Positions 1 through 7,970 of a stretch of 64,000 nt of DNA are shown in pieces (positions within the stretch are counted from its first letter, which is position 1; each line of letters starts with the position of its first letter). The notes under the pieces are model-generated. The model did not search any database and was not told the origin of the DNA. It was given only the letters and a program-made list of their open reading frames with translations. A program made the translations under genes and the position numbers. Source of the DNA: Nocardia albiluteola (lineage in GTDB: Bacteria; Actinomycetota; Actinomycetes; Mycobacteriales; Mycobacteriaceae); the NCBI RefSeq assembly GCF_018860155.1, contig NZ_JAHKNI010000012.1, positions 186,001 to 250,000 of the forward strand. The letters run 5' to 3'.

Positions 1-261
1 GTGCTGCCACGCCATTGCGGTCCGCAGTTGCGACACTCCTGCCGCAGCGACGGGCAACGACATGTGCCGCGTATAGAAGACTCGAAAACCGTTGGCCCGA
101 CCCGCATCACGTATCCGTATGCAAGCATCGACGATCCCTGGCCCGGCGCCGATCTGGGCGACGATGCCGACCTGCATGTCGTAGAACAACACCGCCATCC
201 GAGCGGGATCGCAGGCATCCTCGACGGTCTGCGGGATGGTCAGTCCGTGGTAGTACCGCAT
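1..261 (-). CDS. Isochorismatase-like cysteine hydrolase (3' part cut by window edge)
   Basis: The minus-strand frame from the ATG at 261 runs open for 87 codons to the window edge, so the C-terminal half is not visible. Residues 24-30 (VLFYDMQ) form the first strand and catalytic Asp (D28) motif seen at the N-terminus of isochorismatase / nicotinamidase-type hydrolases. The Lys and Cys of the triad would follow; the Cys lies outside the window. It starts 7 bp after the stop of the upstream muconolactone-isomerase-like gene, so the two are probably one operon. The substrate cannot be told. The family call rests on the N-terminal motif and fold pattern only. Confidence 0.7.
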   Translation of the reverse strand, partial: MRYYHGLTIPQTVEDACDPARMAVLFYDMQVGIVAQIGAGPGIVDACIRIRDAGRANGFRVFYTRHMSLPVAAAGVSQLRTAMAWQH

Positions 262-268
262 CGTCTGC

Positions 269-595
269 TCACTTGGTCCGGTCGTACGGTTCGCTCACGT
301 CGACCGACGTATCCATCAGGGCTTCGAGCGGCAACGGGGCCATGACCGGAATATAGGTCCATTCCAGAAACCCCTTCTTGGTGAGCGGGAAATCCGCCAC
401 ATAGCGCTTGGCATCCTCGACGCTGTCGACCTCGAACACGATCACTACACCCGATTCGTCTGCGCGAGCATAGTTTTCCCGGACGATGCCGGCCTTCCAC
501 AGCCGCCAGACGTTGGCGACCTCCTCCGGCAGGTACGGTGCGATGGTCTCCAGCGTGACGCCGGGTTTGAAGCTGTCGTAGGTGATGACCTTCAT
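269..595 (-). CDS. Muconolactone Delta-isomerase-like small protein (dimeric alpha/beta barrel)
   Basis: This is a 108-aa protein with an ATG start. The pattern is beta strand, helix with a W-R-L-W segment, 'GIVREN', a strand 'GVVIVFEV', a helix 'SVEDAKRYVADFPL', and a final strand. That resembles muconolactone isomerase-like proteins, which bind small aromatic or lactone compounds as oligomers. It is the first gene of a two-gene operon with the isochorismatase-like hydrolase and is transcribed away from the HxlR regulator at 695. A role in breakdown of a small organic compound is inferred; no catalytic residue can be assigned. Confidence 0.6.
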   Translation of the reverse strand: MKVITYDSFKPGVTLETIAPYLPEEVANVWRLWKAGIVRENYARADESGVVIVFEVDSVEDAKRYVADFPLTKKGFLEWTYIPVMAPLPLEALMDTSVDVSEPYDRTK

Positions 596-694
596 GGAAG
601 TCCGCCTTCATATCCGATTGGTGTCAGAGCTATGCAAGCGAAATGATTACAGTGTTGCAAGAACGCACTTTTCAGTAAGTACGGAGGTCAGCAG

Positions 695-1027
695 GTGCCG
701 ACGAAGCGCTACCACTGCCCGGTGGACGTGGCCATCGATCTGATCGGTGGCCGGTGGAAGCCGGTCATCCTCGCCCACCTCAAGGAGGGTGTGCACCGCT
801 ACGGTCAGCTGCGTCGGCTGATGCCGTCCACCAGTGAGAAAATGCTCGTGCAAGCGCTGCGCGAACTCGAGGCCGACGGATTGGTGCAACGAACCACACT
901 CGATACCGTTCCACGCCAGGTGCGCTACGAGCTGACCGAGGAGGGCCGCAGCCTGGCCCCCGTCCTCACCGCCCTCTACGAGTGGGGTCTGAAGCGTTGC
1001 GAACGAGCGGAAATCACCCTCGGCTGA
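695..1027 (+). CDS. HxlR-family winged-helix transcriptional regulator
   Basis: A 110-aa protein starting at GTG 695, preceded by a CGGAGG ribosome site at 682-687. It has the HxlR layout: a Cys near the N-terminus (C8, 'CPVDVAI'), 'IGGRWKPVILAHL', a recognition helix around residues 40-60, and the wing 'RQVRYELTEEGRSL'. HxlR proteins are dimeric one-component regulators, several of which sense aldehydes, quinones or redox state through the N-terminal Cys. It faces the isomerase/hydrolase operon across a 99-bp gap, so it most likely controls that operon. The effector is unknown. Confidence 0.88.
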   Translation: MPTKRYHCPVDVAIDLIGGRWKPVILAHLKEGVHRYGQLRRLMPSTSEKMLVQALRELEADGLVQRTTLDTVPRQVRYELTEEGRSLAPVLTALYEWGLKRCERAEITLG

Positions 1028-1468
1028 TCGACCTATCCCATAGGAGAAATACGCTGCTGAGGTGTGTCGTCCAGGTGCCGGACACTTGACACCGACTCCT
1101 GGTCAGCGCCACTCCACTGGAGGTGGGGCCACACAGTGGGGTGGCGAAACATGTTTACTGCCAAAGCTTTTCAGAATTCAATGAGTCCAGAAACAACCGG
1201 CAGCCGAATTCGACTCCAAACCACGCTGTCGCGGTGCCGGCCCGATGGCACACGCCCCGGCCGAGCGGCTGTGCGCTGACATGGTCGGGCGGGACTCACT
1301 CTTTGTGGGTGAGCTGGTGTGTGCTTTGATGATGCTTGCGCGTGCCCACAGCGCAACGATGCTGATAAGGCGTGGGCCTGCGCGGATTTTCTTTGCCGAG
1401 GACTTCGCCACCCCGGGTTTCGCTGCCCCAACCCAGACGATGACGTATCGGAAAAGGGGTTGATCTAT
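1028..1468. other. 441-bp gap without a convincing gene
   Basis: Several short frames are open here but none has a family pattern or a good ribosome site. It separates the HxlR gene from the arylsulfatase and includes a lower-GC patch near 1150-1215. It may carry the arylsulfatase promoter, but no clear -35/-10 pair was picked out. Confidence 0.5.
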
Positions 1469-2869
1469 ATGGCGCCGCGCATTCGACCGAATATCGTCTT
1501 CATGCTGCTGGACAACGTCGGCTGGGGCGATTGGGGGTGTTACGGCGGCCAGACGCCTACCCCACGTATCGACGCCCTCGCGGCAGAGGGCACCAGGCTC
1601 ACCAATTACACCGTCGAACCGCAATGCACCCCCACCCGCTCGGCCATCCTCACCGGCCGCCTGCCGGTGCGATCCGGAACCACGCAGGTGCCGCTGCTGC
1701 CGAAACCCTACGGGCTGTGCCCGTGGGAATACACGCTGGCCAACCTGCTGTCCGACGCCGGCTATGCGACGGCCGCATACGGGAAATGGCACCTCGGCGC
1801 GACCGAGGGCAGGCTGCCGACCGATCAGGGTTTCGACGAGTGGTGGGGACTGAAGAACACCACGGACGAGGCCGGTTACACCGGGTACGTCGCGTACCGG
1901 GAGTTACTCGACAGCGGATTCCCCCTGCCCCTGGCGATCGGTATGGGAGTCGGCGAATCCCCCAAACTCTGGGAAGCCAGAAAGGGTGAAAAGGCCAAGG
2001 CAACCGGCGACCTCGACCTCGAGATCCGCCCATTTCTCGACGAGAAAATCGTCGAGCGGGCCACGGAATACATTGCGCGGCAGGCGGCAGCGAACCAGCC
2101 GTTCTTCGCCTACATCGGCTTCACACACATCCATCCGCCCGAGCGGGTGCACCCGGAATTCGACCGGACGGCACCGCACCGGCTCGGCCTGTACGCCGAC
2201 ATCATCGCCGAGATCGACCATCGCGTGGGTCAGGTTCTCGACGCTATCGACCACGCCGGGATCGCCGAGGACACGATCGTCGTACTCTCCAGCGACAACG
2301 GCACAGGCGGAGTCGTCAGTGTCCCAGGTGGTTCGAGCGGGCCCTGGCGAGGAAATTTCTTCACTCCACCCTATGAGGGCTCATACCGGGTACCGGCGAT
2401 CATCCGCTGGCCGGGCCATGTGCCTGCCGGACGCGTGAGCAACGACATGCTGGCCGGCCTCGACTGGCTGCCGACCTTGGCCGGGATGCTCGGCGAGTCC
2501 GGCCGCGTCCCCCGCGACAGGCCCATCGACGGCCTCGATGCCTCGGCGTTCCTGACCGGCCAGACCGAGAAGTCGCCACGCAGATACGTCGCGTTGTTCG
2601 GGCTCGACGACCAGCTGATGTCGGTGAAGGTGGGCTACGGCAAAGTCGTGTTCCGCTACACCGAAGGAATAGACAAACCAATAGTCGAACCGTACTTCCC
2701 ACAGGTGTTCGACCTGAGCAGTGACCCGCACGAAGACTACAACCTGGCCGACACCAAAATGGACTGCACCTGGATGTTGTTCCTGGCCGGCGCAGTCATC
2801 GCGGACTATCAGAAAAGTATCGAGCAGTACCGCAATATCGAGACCGGAGAAGACTTCACCGGCTACTGA
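1469..2869 (+). CDS. Arylsulfatase (FGly-dependent sulfatase family)
   Basis: The ATG at 1469 follows a GAAAAGGGG ribosome site; the frame is open upstream but lacks homology there. The product is 466 aa with no signal peptide, so it is probably cytoplasmic. D15/N16 in 'LLDNVGWGD' are metal ligands, and C53 in 'CTPTRSAILTGR' is the C-x-P-x-R site that a formylglycine-generating enzyme converts to the catalytic residue. 'GKWHLG' carries the conserved Lys/His, and 'SSDNG' near residue 275 gives the second Asp-Asn metal pair. It hydrolyses sulfate esters, possibly for sulfur scavenging. It stands alone between HxlR and a methyltransferase. Confidence 0.92.
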   Translation: MAPRIRPNIVFMLLDNVGWGDWGCYGGQTPTPRIDALAAEGTRLTNYTVEPQCTPTRSAILTGRLPVRSGTTQVPLLPKPYGLCPWEYTLANLLSDAGYATAAYGKWHLGATEGRLPTDQGFDEWWGLKNTTDEAGYTGYVAYRELLDSGFPLPLAIGMGVGESPKLWEARKGEKAKATGDLDLEIRPFLDEKIVERATEYIARQAAANQPFFAYIGFTHIHPPERVHPEFDRTAPHRLGLYADIIAEIDHRVGQVLDAIDHAGIAEDTIVVLSSDNGTGGVVSVPGGSSGPWRGNFFTPPYEGSYRVPAIIRWPGHVPAGRVSNDMLAGLDWLPTLAGMLGESGRVPRDRPIDGLDASAFLTGQTEKSPRRYVALFGLDDQLMSVKVGYGKVVFRYTEGIDKPIVEPYFPQVFDLSSDPHEDYNLADTKMDCTWMLFLAGAVIADYQKSIEQYRNIETGEDFTGY

Positions 2870-2956
2870 CATAATGACGGCCCGATGGCATCTGCCTGGA
2901 CGTCTCGGGAGTAGTTGTGTAACCGGCCGGATGTCCCTAGGCGTAACGTCGAGTCT

Positions 2957-3646
2957 GTGAGCAGTGGCGCCGTACCGGCGGCAGGTGTGAAGGGCTCGGA
3001 CCTGTGGGCCCGGACTTTCGCGGCGCTCTACGACCCGCTGCTGTGGATGGGCGAGAAGGCGGGTATGAGCGCTCGTCGGCGAAATTTGCTCAGCCGTGCG
3101 AGGGGGCGGACTGTCGAGCTCGGCAGCGGTACCGGCCTCAACCTGGGGTACTACCCGGATGGCCTCGATGAGCTGATCTTGACCGAACCGGAAGCCGCGA
3201 TGAGGACACGGTTGACGCGGAGGATGCGTCGCAGTCGACATCGCGCACGCGTGCTTGACGCATCTGCGGAACAATTGCCGTTCGCGGATGGAACCGTGAA
3301 TACGGTCGTCTCAACGCTCGTGTTGTGCACTGTCGATGACCCTGATCCGGTGTTGCGGGAGATCGGGCGCGTGTTGCGCCCTGGTGGCCAGCTGCTGTTT
3401 CTCGAGCACGTACGTTCCGAGTCGCCGCGACTTTCCCTGTGGCAAGACCGCCTCGCGGGCCCGTGGCGCCGGTTCGCGGAGGGCTGCCATTGCAACCGCG
3501 CCACCCTCGAACGGATCCGGGCGTCGGGGCTGAAGCTCGACGACGTGCAAGAAATGTCGTGGCGGGGAATGCCCCCGATTGTTCGACCGCTGATCACGGG
3601 TGTGGCCACCAAGCCATCTCCGACGCGTCCGCCCTCGCCGGGCTGA
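2957..3646 (+). CDS. Class I SAM-dependent methyltransferase
   Basis: The GTG at 2957 gives a 229-aa product. Motif I 'VELGSGTGLN' lies near residues 53-62, the acidic post-I segment is 'LILTEPEAAM', the motif II region is 'TVNTVVSTLVLCTV', and 'LRPGGQLLFLEHV' is the post-III strand. This is the Methyltransf_11 pattern, which usually methylates small molecules or lipids. The substrate is not identifiable. It sits alone, convergent with the SDR gene downstream. Confidence 0.85.
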   Translation: MSSGAVPAAGVKGSDLWARTFAALYDPLLWMGEKAGMSARRRNLLSRARGRTVELGSGTGLNLGYYPDGLDELILTEPEAAMRTRLTRRMRRSRHRARVLDASAEQLPFADGTVNTVVSTLVLCTVDDPDPVLREIGRVLRPGGQLLFLEHVRSESPRLSLWQDRLAGPWRRFAEGCHCNRATLERIRASGLKLDDVQEMSWRGMPPIVRPLITGVATKPSPTRPPSPG

Positions 3647-3758
3647 TGGTGTTCTTCGGCGAACACCTCTCCACCACTAGGTAACCCGGCGAACGCACTC
3701 ATTTGCCACATACCGCGCTGACCGAGCCGACAGCGCGGGGCATCGGCCGGTGTGGCTG

Positions 3759-4493
3759 CTACCAGGGCACTGTTCCGGCGTCGTCGAAGAATCCACCGGT
3801 CGGTCCGTCGTCGGGCAGGGTCGCGAGGCGAATCGCGATGGCCGCGCCCTGTTGCGGTGTACGGTCGCCGCTGAAACCGGTGAAGTCGGTGGCGGTCAAA
3901 CCGGGACAGCCGGAGTTGATCAGGATGTTGGTATCACTCAGTTCCTTGACGTACTGGATGGTGACGGCGTTGAGGAAGGTCTTCGACGCCAAATAGGCAG
4001 CAGGAACCGGGCCCATGTCGATGCCGGGTGTGGTTTGCAGGGCGAGCGAGCCGACGCTGCTGGACATGTTGACGATCCGCGGTGAGGCCGAGGCGCGCAG
4101 CATCGGCAGCATCGCGTTGGTGACGCGGATGACCCCGATCACGTTGGTTTCCACGATAGCTCGCACGGTCGCGGGATCGACCGTGGTCGGTGTCTGCGGC
4201 ATATCGCCGGTGACGCCGTTGATCGCGGCATTGTTCACCAGGACGTCGAGCCCTCCGGCATGGTCGGCAATCAATTCGGCTGCCGCGGCCACACTTGCGT
4301 CGTCGGTCACGTCCAGCGGCACACCGAACGCATCGGTACCTGCCGCGCGCAGCTTCTCCACCGCGGTGTCGCGGCGTTGCCGATCCCGCGCGCCCACACC
4401 GATTCGCCAGCCGAGCGCGCCCAGGCCAGCGGCGATCTCGTATCCGATTCCCTTGTTCGCGCCGGTCACCAGCGCGATCATCCGTTCACTCAT
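3759..4493 (-). CDS. Short-chain dehydrogenase/reductase
   Basis: A 244-aa protein from ATG 4493. 'LVTGANKGIG' at residues 8-17 is the TGxxxGxG nucleotide site; 'NNAAINGV' follows strand 4; 'SSSVGSL' and Y-x-x-x-K in 'YLASKTF' supply the catalytic Ser, Tyr and Lys. The Arg in 'GVGARDRQRR' after strand 2 suggests NADP(H) preference. It is divergent from the LysR gene at 4599, with a 105-bp shared promoter region, so LysR probably regulates it. Its substrate is unknown. Confidence 0.9.
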   Translation of the reverse strand: MSERMIALVTGANKGIGYEIAAGLGALGWRIGVGARDRQRRDTAVEKLRAAGTDAFGVPLDVTDDASVAAAAELIADHAGGLDVLVNNAAINGVTGDMPQTPTTVDPATVRAIVETNVIGVIRVTNAMLPMLRASASPRIVNMSSSVGSLALQTTPGIDMGPVPAAYLASKTFLNAVTIQYVKELSDTNILINSGCPGLTATDFTGFSGDRTPQQGAAIAIRLATLPDDGPTGGFFDDAGTVPW

Positions 4494-4598
4494 GCCGTCG
4501 ATCCTGCTGCGGTTCCGGGTGCGGCGTCCAAGACAGATCGGGTGGGCGGCGATACCGCACGAGTATTGATCGTGGTCAGCGCCGGATACCATGACCTG

Positions 4599-5438
4599 GT
4601 GGAGACGCGGGAGATGCGATACTTCGTCGCCGTCGCCGAGGAGTTGCACTTCGGGCGTGCGGCACAACGGCTCGCGATGGCGCAACCACCGCTGTCGCGG
4701 GCGATCCAGCAGCTGGAACGGCGGCTCGGAGTCGTTCTGCTACACCGCACTGCTCGCGCAATCACTTTGACCGAGGCCGGGGCGGTGCTGCTGCGGGAGG
4801 CCCGGATCGCGCTCGACGCGGTCGAAGCCGCCGAGCGCCGCACCCGCCGCGCCGCGGCCGACCAGCCGGGTGTGGTGCTGGCCACCAAGGCCGGAGCGTC
4901 CAGGGAACTGTTGTCGAAGCTTCTGGACGCCTACGCCGCTGAACCGGGCGCCGTGGCCGTCGAGGTGATGCTGTGCGGGCCCGGCGAGCCGGAAAGTCTG
5001 CTGCGCACCGGGCGTGCCGACGTTGCTCTGCTCCACCGGCCCTACGACACGACAGCCGGATTCGACACCGAGGATCTGCACACCGAACAGCAGGTGGTGG
5101 TCCTGCCCGTGGGTCATCCCCTCGCCAACCGGGCGCATCTGTCGTTGGCCGAGGTCAACACCCAGACGGACCTGCCTCTGCCGCGCTGGCCTGGACGCGA
5201 TGGCAGCTATCCGGATGGCCCCGGCCCGCAGATCCGCGACCATACCCAACTATTCCAACTGATCGCGCTCGGACTGGCCTGCGCCGTCGTGCCCGAGTCG
5301 CTCCGAGACCAGCGACGCGACGACCACGCCATCGTGCCGGTGCCGGACGCACCGGCCGTCACGACCGTCATCGCTTGGCCACCACACAGCAGATCCAAAG
5401 CCGTTGCCGACCTCGTTCGCACCGCGACACGCCTCTAA
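4599..5438 (+). CDS. LysR-family transcriptional regulator
   Basis: The GTG at 4599 gives 279 aa; ATG 4614 (MRYF) is an alternative. The N-terminal wHTH shows the LysR signature 'RYFVAVAEELHFGRAAQRL', 'QPPLSRAIQQLERRLG' and 'TEAGAVLLREAR'. The rest is a periplasmic-binding-protein-like effector domain. LysR proteins usually control a divergent gene, here the SDR. The long open frame upstream of 4599 is the antisense of the SDR gene and is not coding. Confidence 0.9.
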   Translation: METREMRYFVAVAEELHFGRAAQRLAMAQPPLSRAIQQLERRLGVVLLHRTARAITLTEAGAVLLREARIALDAVEAAERRTRRAAADQPGVVLATKAGASRELLSKLLDAYAAEPGAVAVEVMLCGPGEPESLLRTGRADVALLHRPYDTTAGFDTEDLHTEQQVVVLPVGHPLANRAHLSLAEVNTQTDLPLPRWPGRDGSYPDGPGPQIRDHTQLFQLIALGLACAVVPESLRDQRRDDHAIVPVPDAPAVTTVIAWPPHSRSKAVADLVRTATRL

Positions 5439-5562
5439 CCGACACCGCTGCTCGCAGCCAGTGGAGGTTGCGCTGGGCAGCAGCCGGTCCGGTCTCACGA
5501 CCGTCGACCCGAGGCGGGCCGGCGCGTCGGCGCTGCGAGCGGTCGGGGTCACGGTGATGGCC

Positions 5563-5640
5563 ACAAGTCACTGAAGTCGTTCTGCCACACCACATTCCGT
5601 CGCGTCGGCGAGTCGTGGAACACCTGCCGGGCAATGGCTG
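5563..5640 (-). pseudogene. Possible scrap of an IS transposase (rve-type core)
   Basis: On the minus strand this piece reads as a segment containing 'TRRNVVWQNDFSD', like the start of the DDE core in IS3/IS481-type transposases (consensus near 'PNQVWQxDFS'). It has no start and ends in a stop after about 26 residues. It lies in the gap between the LysR and XRE-cupin genes. The match is short, so the call is tentative. Confidence 0.3.
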
Positions 5641-5647
5641 CGGCCGT

Positions 5648-6247
5648 TCAGGTTCTGCGTGAGATGACCATGATGTATTCGCAGGGGATGTCGGTCCGGT
5701 TGGCGAAGCCGTGGTCGGTGTCGGCCTGGAAGAACAGTGAGTCACCGGTCTCCAGAGTCTCGGTGATCCCGCCGAGCAGGACCGTGAGGGTGCCTTCGAG
5801 TACCACGAGTTGTTTCTCCGTACCCGGCGGATATGCGGGCAGCAGTCCGAGGGAGACTTGGGCGGGCAGATAGTGGACGACTATCTCGCCGGTTCCCGCG
5901 CCCGGCGCAGCCGACACCATGTGCCGTTCGAAACCGGTGTCCGGGTCACGGAAGATCGGGCGTTCGTTTTTGCGCATGACCACGGCCGCCCCGGACGCGG
6001 CGGTCGGCCCGCCGATCAGGTCCGAGAGCGACACGTCGAGCGCATGGGCGATCTTGGATGCGACGCCGATCGTCGGGCTCTTCTCGCCGCGCTCGACCTT
6101 GGACAGCATCGCCCGGCTGACCGACGACTGGATGGACAGCTGCTCGAGCGTCAGTTTCGCCTCCTCACGGCGTCGCCGCACGTTACTGCCGAACGCGCCG
6201 GCCGGGTCGTCACCCTGGTGTGGTTCGTTTGCGTCTTGCTCGACCAC
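5648..6247 (-). CDS. XRE-family regulator with C-terminal cupin domain
   Basis: A 199-aa protein. Residues about 18-75 form a HTH_3 domain ('LTLEQLSIQSSVSRAMLSKV', 'KSPTIGVASKIAHALDVSLS'), and residues about 105-195 form a small cupin ('GTEKQLVVLEGTLTVLLG', 'LETGDSLFFQADTDHGF'). XRE-cupin proteins repress catabolic genes and sense a small ligand in the cupin. It is divergent from the metallo-hydrolase at 6359, and overlapping palindromes in the 111-bp gap look like its operator. Autoregulation together with control of the hydrolase is inferred. Confidence 0.9.
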   Translation of the reverse strand: MVEQDANEPHQGDDPAGAFGSNVRRRREEAKLTLEQLSIQSSVSRAMLSKVERGEKSPTIGVASKIAHALDVSLSDLIGGPTAASGAAVVMRKNERPIFRDPDTGFERHMVSAAPGAGTGEIVVHYLPAQVSLGLLPAYPPGTEKQLVVLEGTLTVLLGGITETLETGDSLFFQADTDHGFANRTDIPCEYIMVISRRT

Positions 6248-6299
6248 CGTGCTCCTCGATCGTTGGATATCTCGCCGCTCGCAGTGTAGTTTCTCCTAA

Positions 6300-6325
6300 A
6301 GAAGATAGCATCTTCTATCGAAGAT
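6300..6325. promoter_or_regulatory. Overlapping palindromes, likely XRE-cupin operator
   Basis: AGAAGAT (6300-6306) and ATCTTCT (6310-6316) form an inverted repeat around AGC. The same ATCTTC (6310-6315) pairs with GAAGAT (6320-6325) around TATC. The AT-rich block lies between the divergent XRE-cupin and hydrolase genes. Confidence 0.6.
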
Positions 6326-6358
6326 GTGCGATAGACGCTCAATCTGATGGAGGTTTCC

Positions 6359-7177
6359 ATGCGTTTGATCTCGAGTAGCCGGCACCATGCGACGTTCGAA
6401 TTCGGCGATCTGCAGGTGATTTCGTTGCGAGACGGGTACATCGACATGCCGCCGACACGGCTCCGCGACGAGGGCGGGTGTCCGCTCGAGGAGCTGCCCG
6501 CCACCGTGCCGCTGGTCGGCGGCAACTTGCGGCTGGCGGTCAACGCCTTCTTCGTCACCGACGGCACACGATCGGTTCTCATCGACACCGGCGCATCCGA
6601 CAACTGGCACGACCCCACCATGGGATTGATCTACGACGCGCTCGACGAAGCAGGCATCGACCGTGCGCGCATCACCGATGTGGCCATCACCCACAACCAT
6701 GAAGACCACGTGAGCGGCCTGATCGCGCCGGACGGTTCGGAGGCGTTCCCGAAACTCGAGCGCGTGTGGATCGGTGCGGGCGACACCTCGGTGTTCACCG
6801 GACGGCTCGAGCCGATCCGCGATCGGGTCGTCCCCGTGTCGGAGAAGATCGCCATCAACGACTGGACGATTGCGATCCCGACACCGGGCCACACCCCCGG
6901 CCACACCGTCTACGACATCGAAAGCAGCACCGGCCACCTTCTTGTCTGGGGCGACACCGTTCACGTTCCCACGCTCCAATTCGATCAGCCGAAGGTGTCC
7001 TGGGAGTTCGACGGCAACCAGTCCCAGGCCCGCGCCGCGCGCGCGGCCCTCCTCGAACGACTCACTCGGCCAGGTCATTTCGTGGCCGGCGCTCACCTCG
7101 ATTCACCCGGCATCGCACGCGTCGCCCCCTCGGGCGCCGGTTATGCGCTGGAATACCTCGCACCGCCGATCGGCTGA
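6359..7177 (+). CDS. Metallo-beta-lactamase-fold hydrolase
   Basis: ATG 6359 is chosen because GGAGG at 6349-6353 sits 5 nt before it (ATG 6347 is the alternative), giving 272 aa. The HxHxDH zinc motif is 'THNHEDH' (H112, H114, D116, H117), followed by 'TPGHTPGHTV', 'LLVWGDTVH' and a late 'GAHLDSPG'. The family includes lactonases, glyoxalase II-like enzymes and other hydrolases. No signal peptide is present. It is probably controlled by the divergent XRE-cupin protein. The substrate is not clear. Confidence 0.88.
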   Translation: MRLISSSRHHATFEFGDLQVISLRDGYIDMPPTRLRDEGGCPLEELPATVPLVGGNLRLAVNAFFVTDGTRSVLIDTGASDNWHDPTMGLIYDALDEAGIDRARITDVAITHNHEDHVSGLIAPDGSEAFPKLERVWIGAGDTSVFTGRLEPIRDRVVPVSEKIAINDWTIAIPTPGHTPGHTVYDIESSTGHLLVWGDTVHVPTLQFDQPKVSWEFDGNQSQARAARAALLERLTRPGHFVAGAHLDSPGIARVAPSGAGYALEYLAPPIG

Positions 7178-7200
7178 TCGAACCTGTCGGCACAAAACCC

Positions 7201-7485
7201 TCCACCGTCGCTCGCGGCACCGCCGTGCTCACTGGGTTCTACCGCACCTGTGTCATCGACGGTGTCGTGGAGCACTCGCCTGCGGGGTGTGTACGCCGGC
7301 CACGGATATCGAACGAGTCACCGACGCTGGGGCTTTCGCATCTCCAGTTCGAGGCGATGCTCACGGCGGCGCGGGATTCGGCCCACGCCAGGCGATGTCC
7401 AGATCGCCGCCCGTTACGCCGATCCGCGCACCACCATGCGCTACGACCGAGCGCGAACCAACCTGGACCGGCATCAGATCGAGTG
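7201..7485 (+). pseudogene. Tyrosine-recombinase (phage-type integrase) pseudogene with central deletion
   Basis: Two pieces of one integrase family are visible. 7201 to about 7390 reads 'FYRTCVIDGVVEHSPA' and 'LGLSHLQFEAMLTAARDS', the end of the core-binding domain and start of the catalytic domain. About 7394-7480, in a different frame, reads 'DVQIAARYADPRTTMRYDRA', the C-terminal catalytic Tyr region (Y in 'TMRYDRA'). Most of the catalytic domain between them is missing. There is no start codon or ribosome site. The end overlaps the ArsR gene's 3' end. It is a dead remnant that shows past site-specific integration nearby. Confidence 0.75.
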
Positions 7486-7860
7486 GCCTTCTTCGCGGTT
7501 CTTCCAGTCGGCGACCAAGTTCAGCAGCCCGGGGAAACGGGCCTGCAGATCATCTATGCGGACGTGACTACGGCGTTCGAGGCCATACTGGCGCTGCCGG
7601 ATAACACCCGCCTCGCGTAACGCCTTGAAGTGGTGGGTCAGCGACGATTTCGGTCGATCGATCCCGAACCATCCACACGTGTGGTCGAAAGCCTCGGAAC
7701 GCAAAAGCAATTCGCGCACGATGTACAACCGCAGCGGATCGCTCAACACCCCGAGCACCGCCTCCAGGCGCAGTTCGGCCACGGCCGGCTCCGGTAGCGG
7801 GTCGGGCAGGCGGTCCTGCGGCGGATGCACCGCGAACTCCCGGCTGGTAGCGGCAGCCAT
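7474..7860 (-). CDS. ArsR-family (winged HTH) transcriptional regulator
   Basis: A 128-aa protein. 'LEAVLGVLSDPLRLYIVREL', 'SSLTHHFKALREAGVIRQRQ' and 'GLERRSHVRIDDLQARFPGL' give the ArsR wHTH. Metal-binding Cys clusters are absent (one Cys only), so it is probably not a metal sensor. It is divergent from the MFS gene at 7971, and four copies of a TCGTACT motif lie between them. Repression of the MFS transporter is the likely role. Its 3' end overlaps the integrase remnant by 12 bp. Confidence 0.85.
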   Translation of the reverse strand: MAAATSREFAVHPPQDRLPDPLPEPAVAELRLEAVLGVLSDPLRLYIVRELLLRSEAFDHTCGWFGIDRPKSSLTHHFKALREAGVIRQRQYGLERRSHVRIDDLQARFPGLLNLVADWKNREEGHSI

Positions 7861-7879
7861 CAGGTTCCTCCGATCTCAT

Positions 7880-7952
7880 CGCAGTACGAGTTTAATCGTA
7901 CTTATGCTAAGTTCGACTTCGATCGTACTAGTTCGAAATTTTTCGTACTGCG
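7880..7952. promoter_or_regulatory. Repeated TCGTACT operator between ArsR and MFS
   Basis: TCGTACT occurs at 7896-7902, 7923-7929 and 7943-7949, with the inverse AGTACGA at 7883-7889. CGCAGTACGA (7880-7889) and TCGTACTGCG (7943-7952) are a perfect 10-bp inverted pair, and AGTACGA/TCGTACT at 7883-7902 form a tight palindrome. The block lies 19-91 bp upstream of the MFS start. Confidence 0.7.
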
Positions 7953-7970
7953 ACTGAGGAGTCACCGCCG

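Noticed and set aside
1064..1463. Small frames between the HxlR and sulfatase genes
   Set aside because: They overlap each other, lack good ribosome sites and have no recognisable domain.
4260..4598. Upstream extension of the LysR frame
   Set aside because: It is antisense of the SDR gene; LysR homology starts near GTG 4599.
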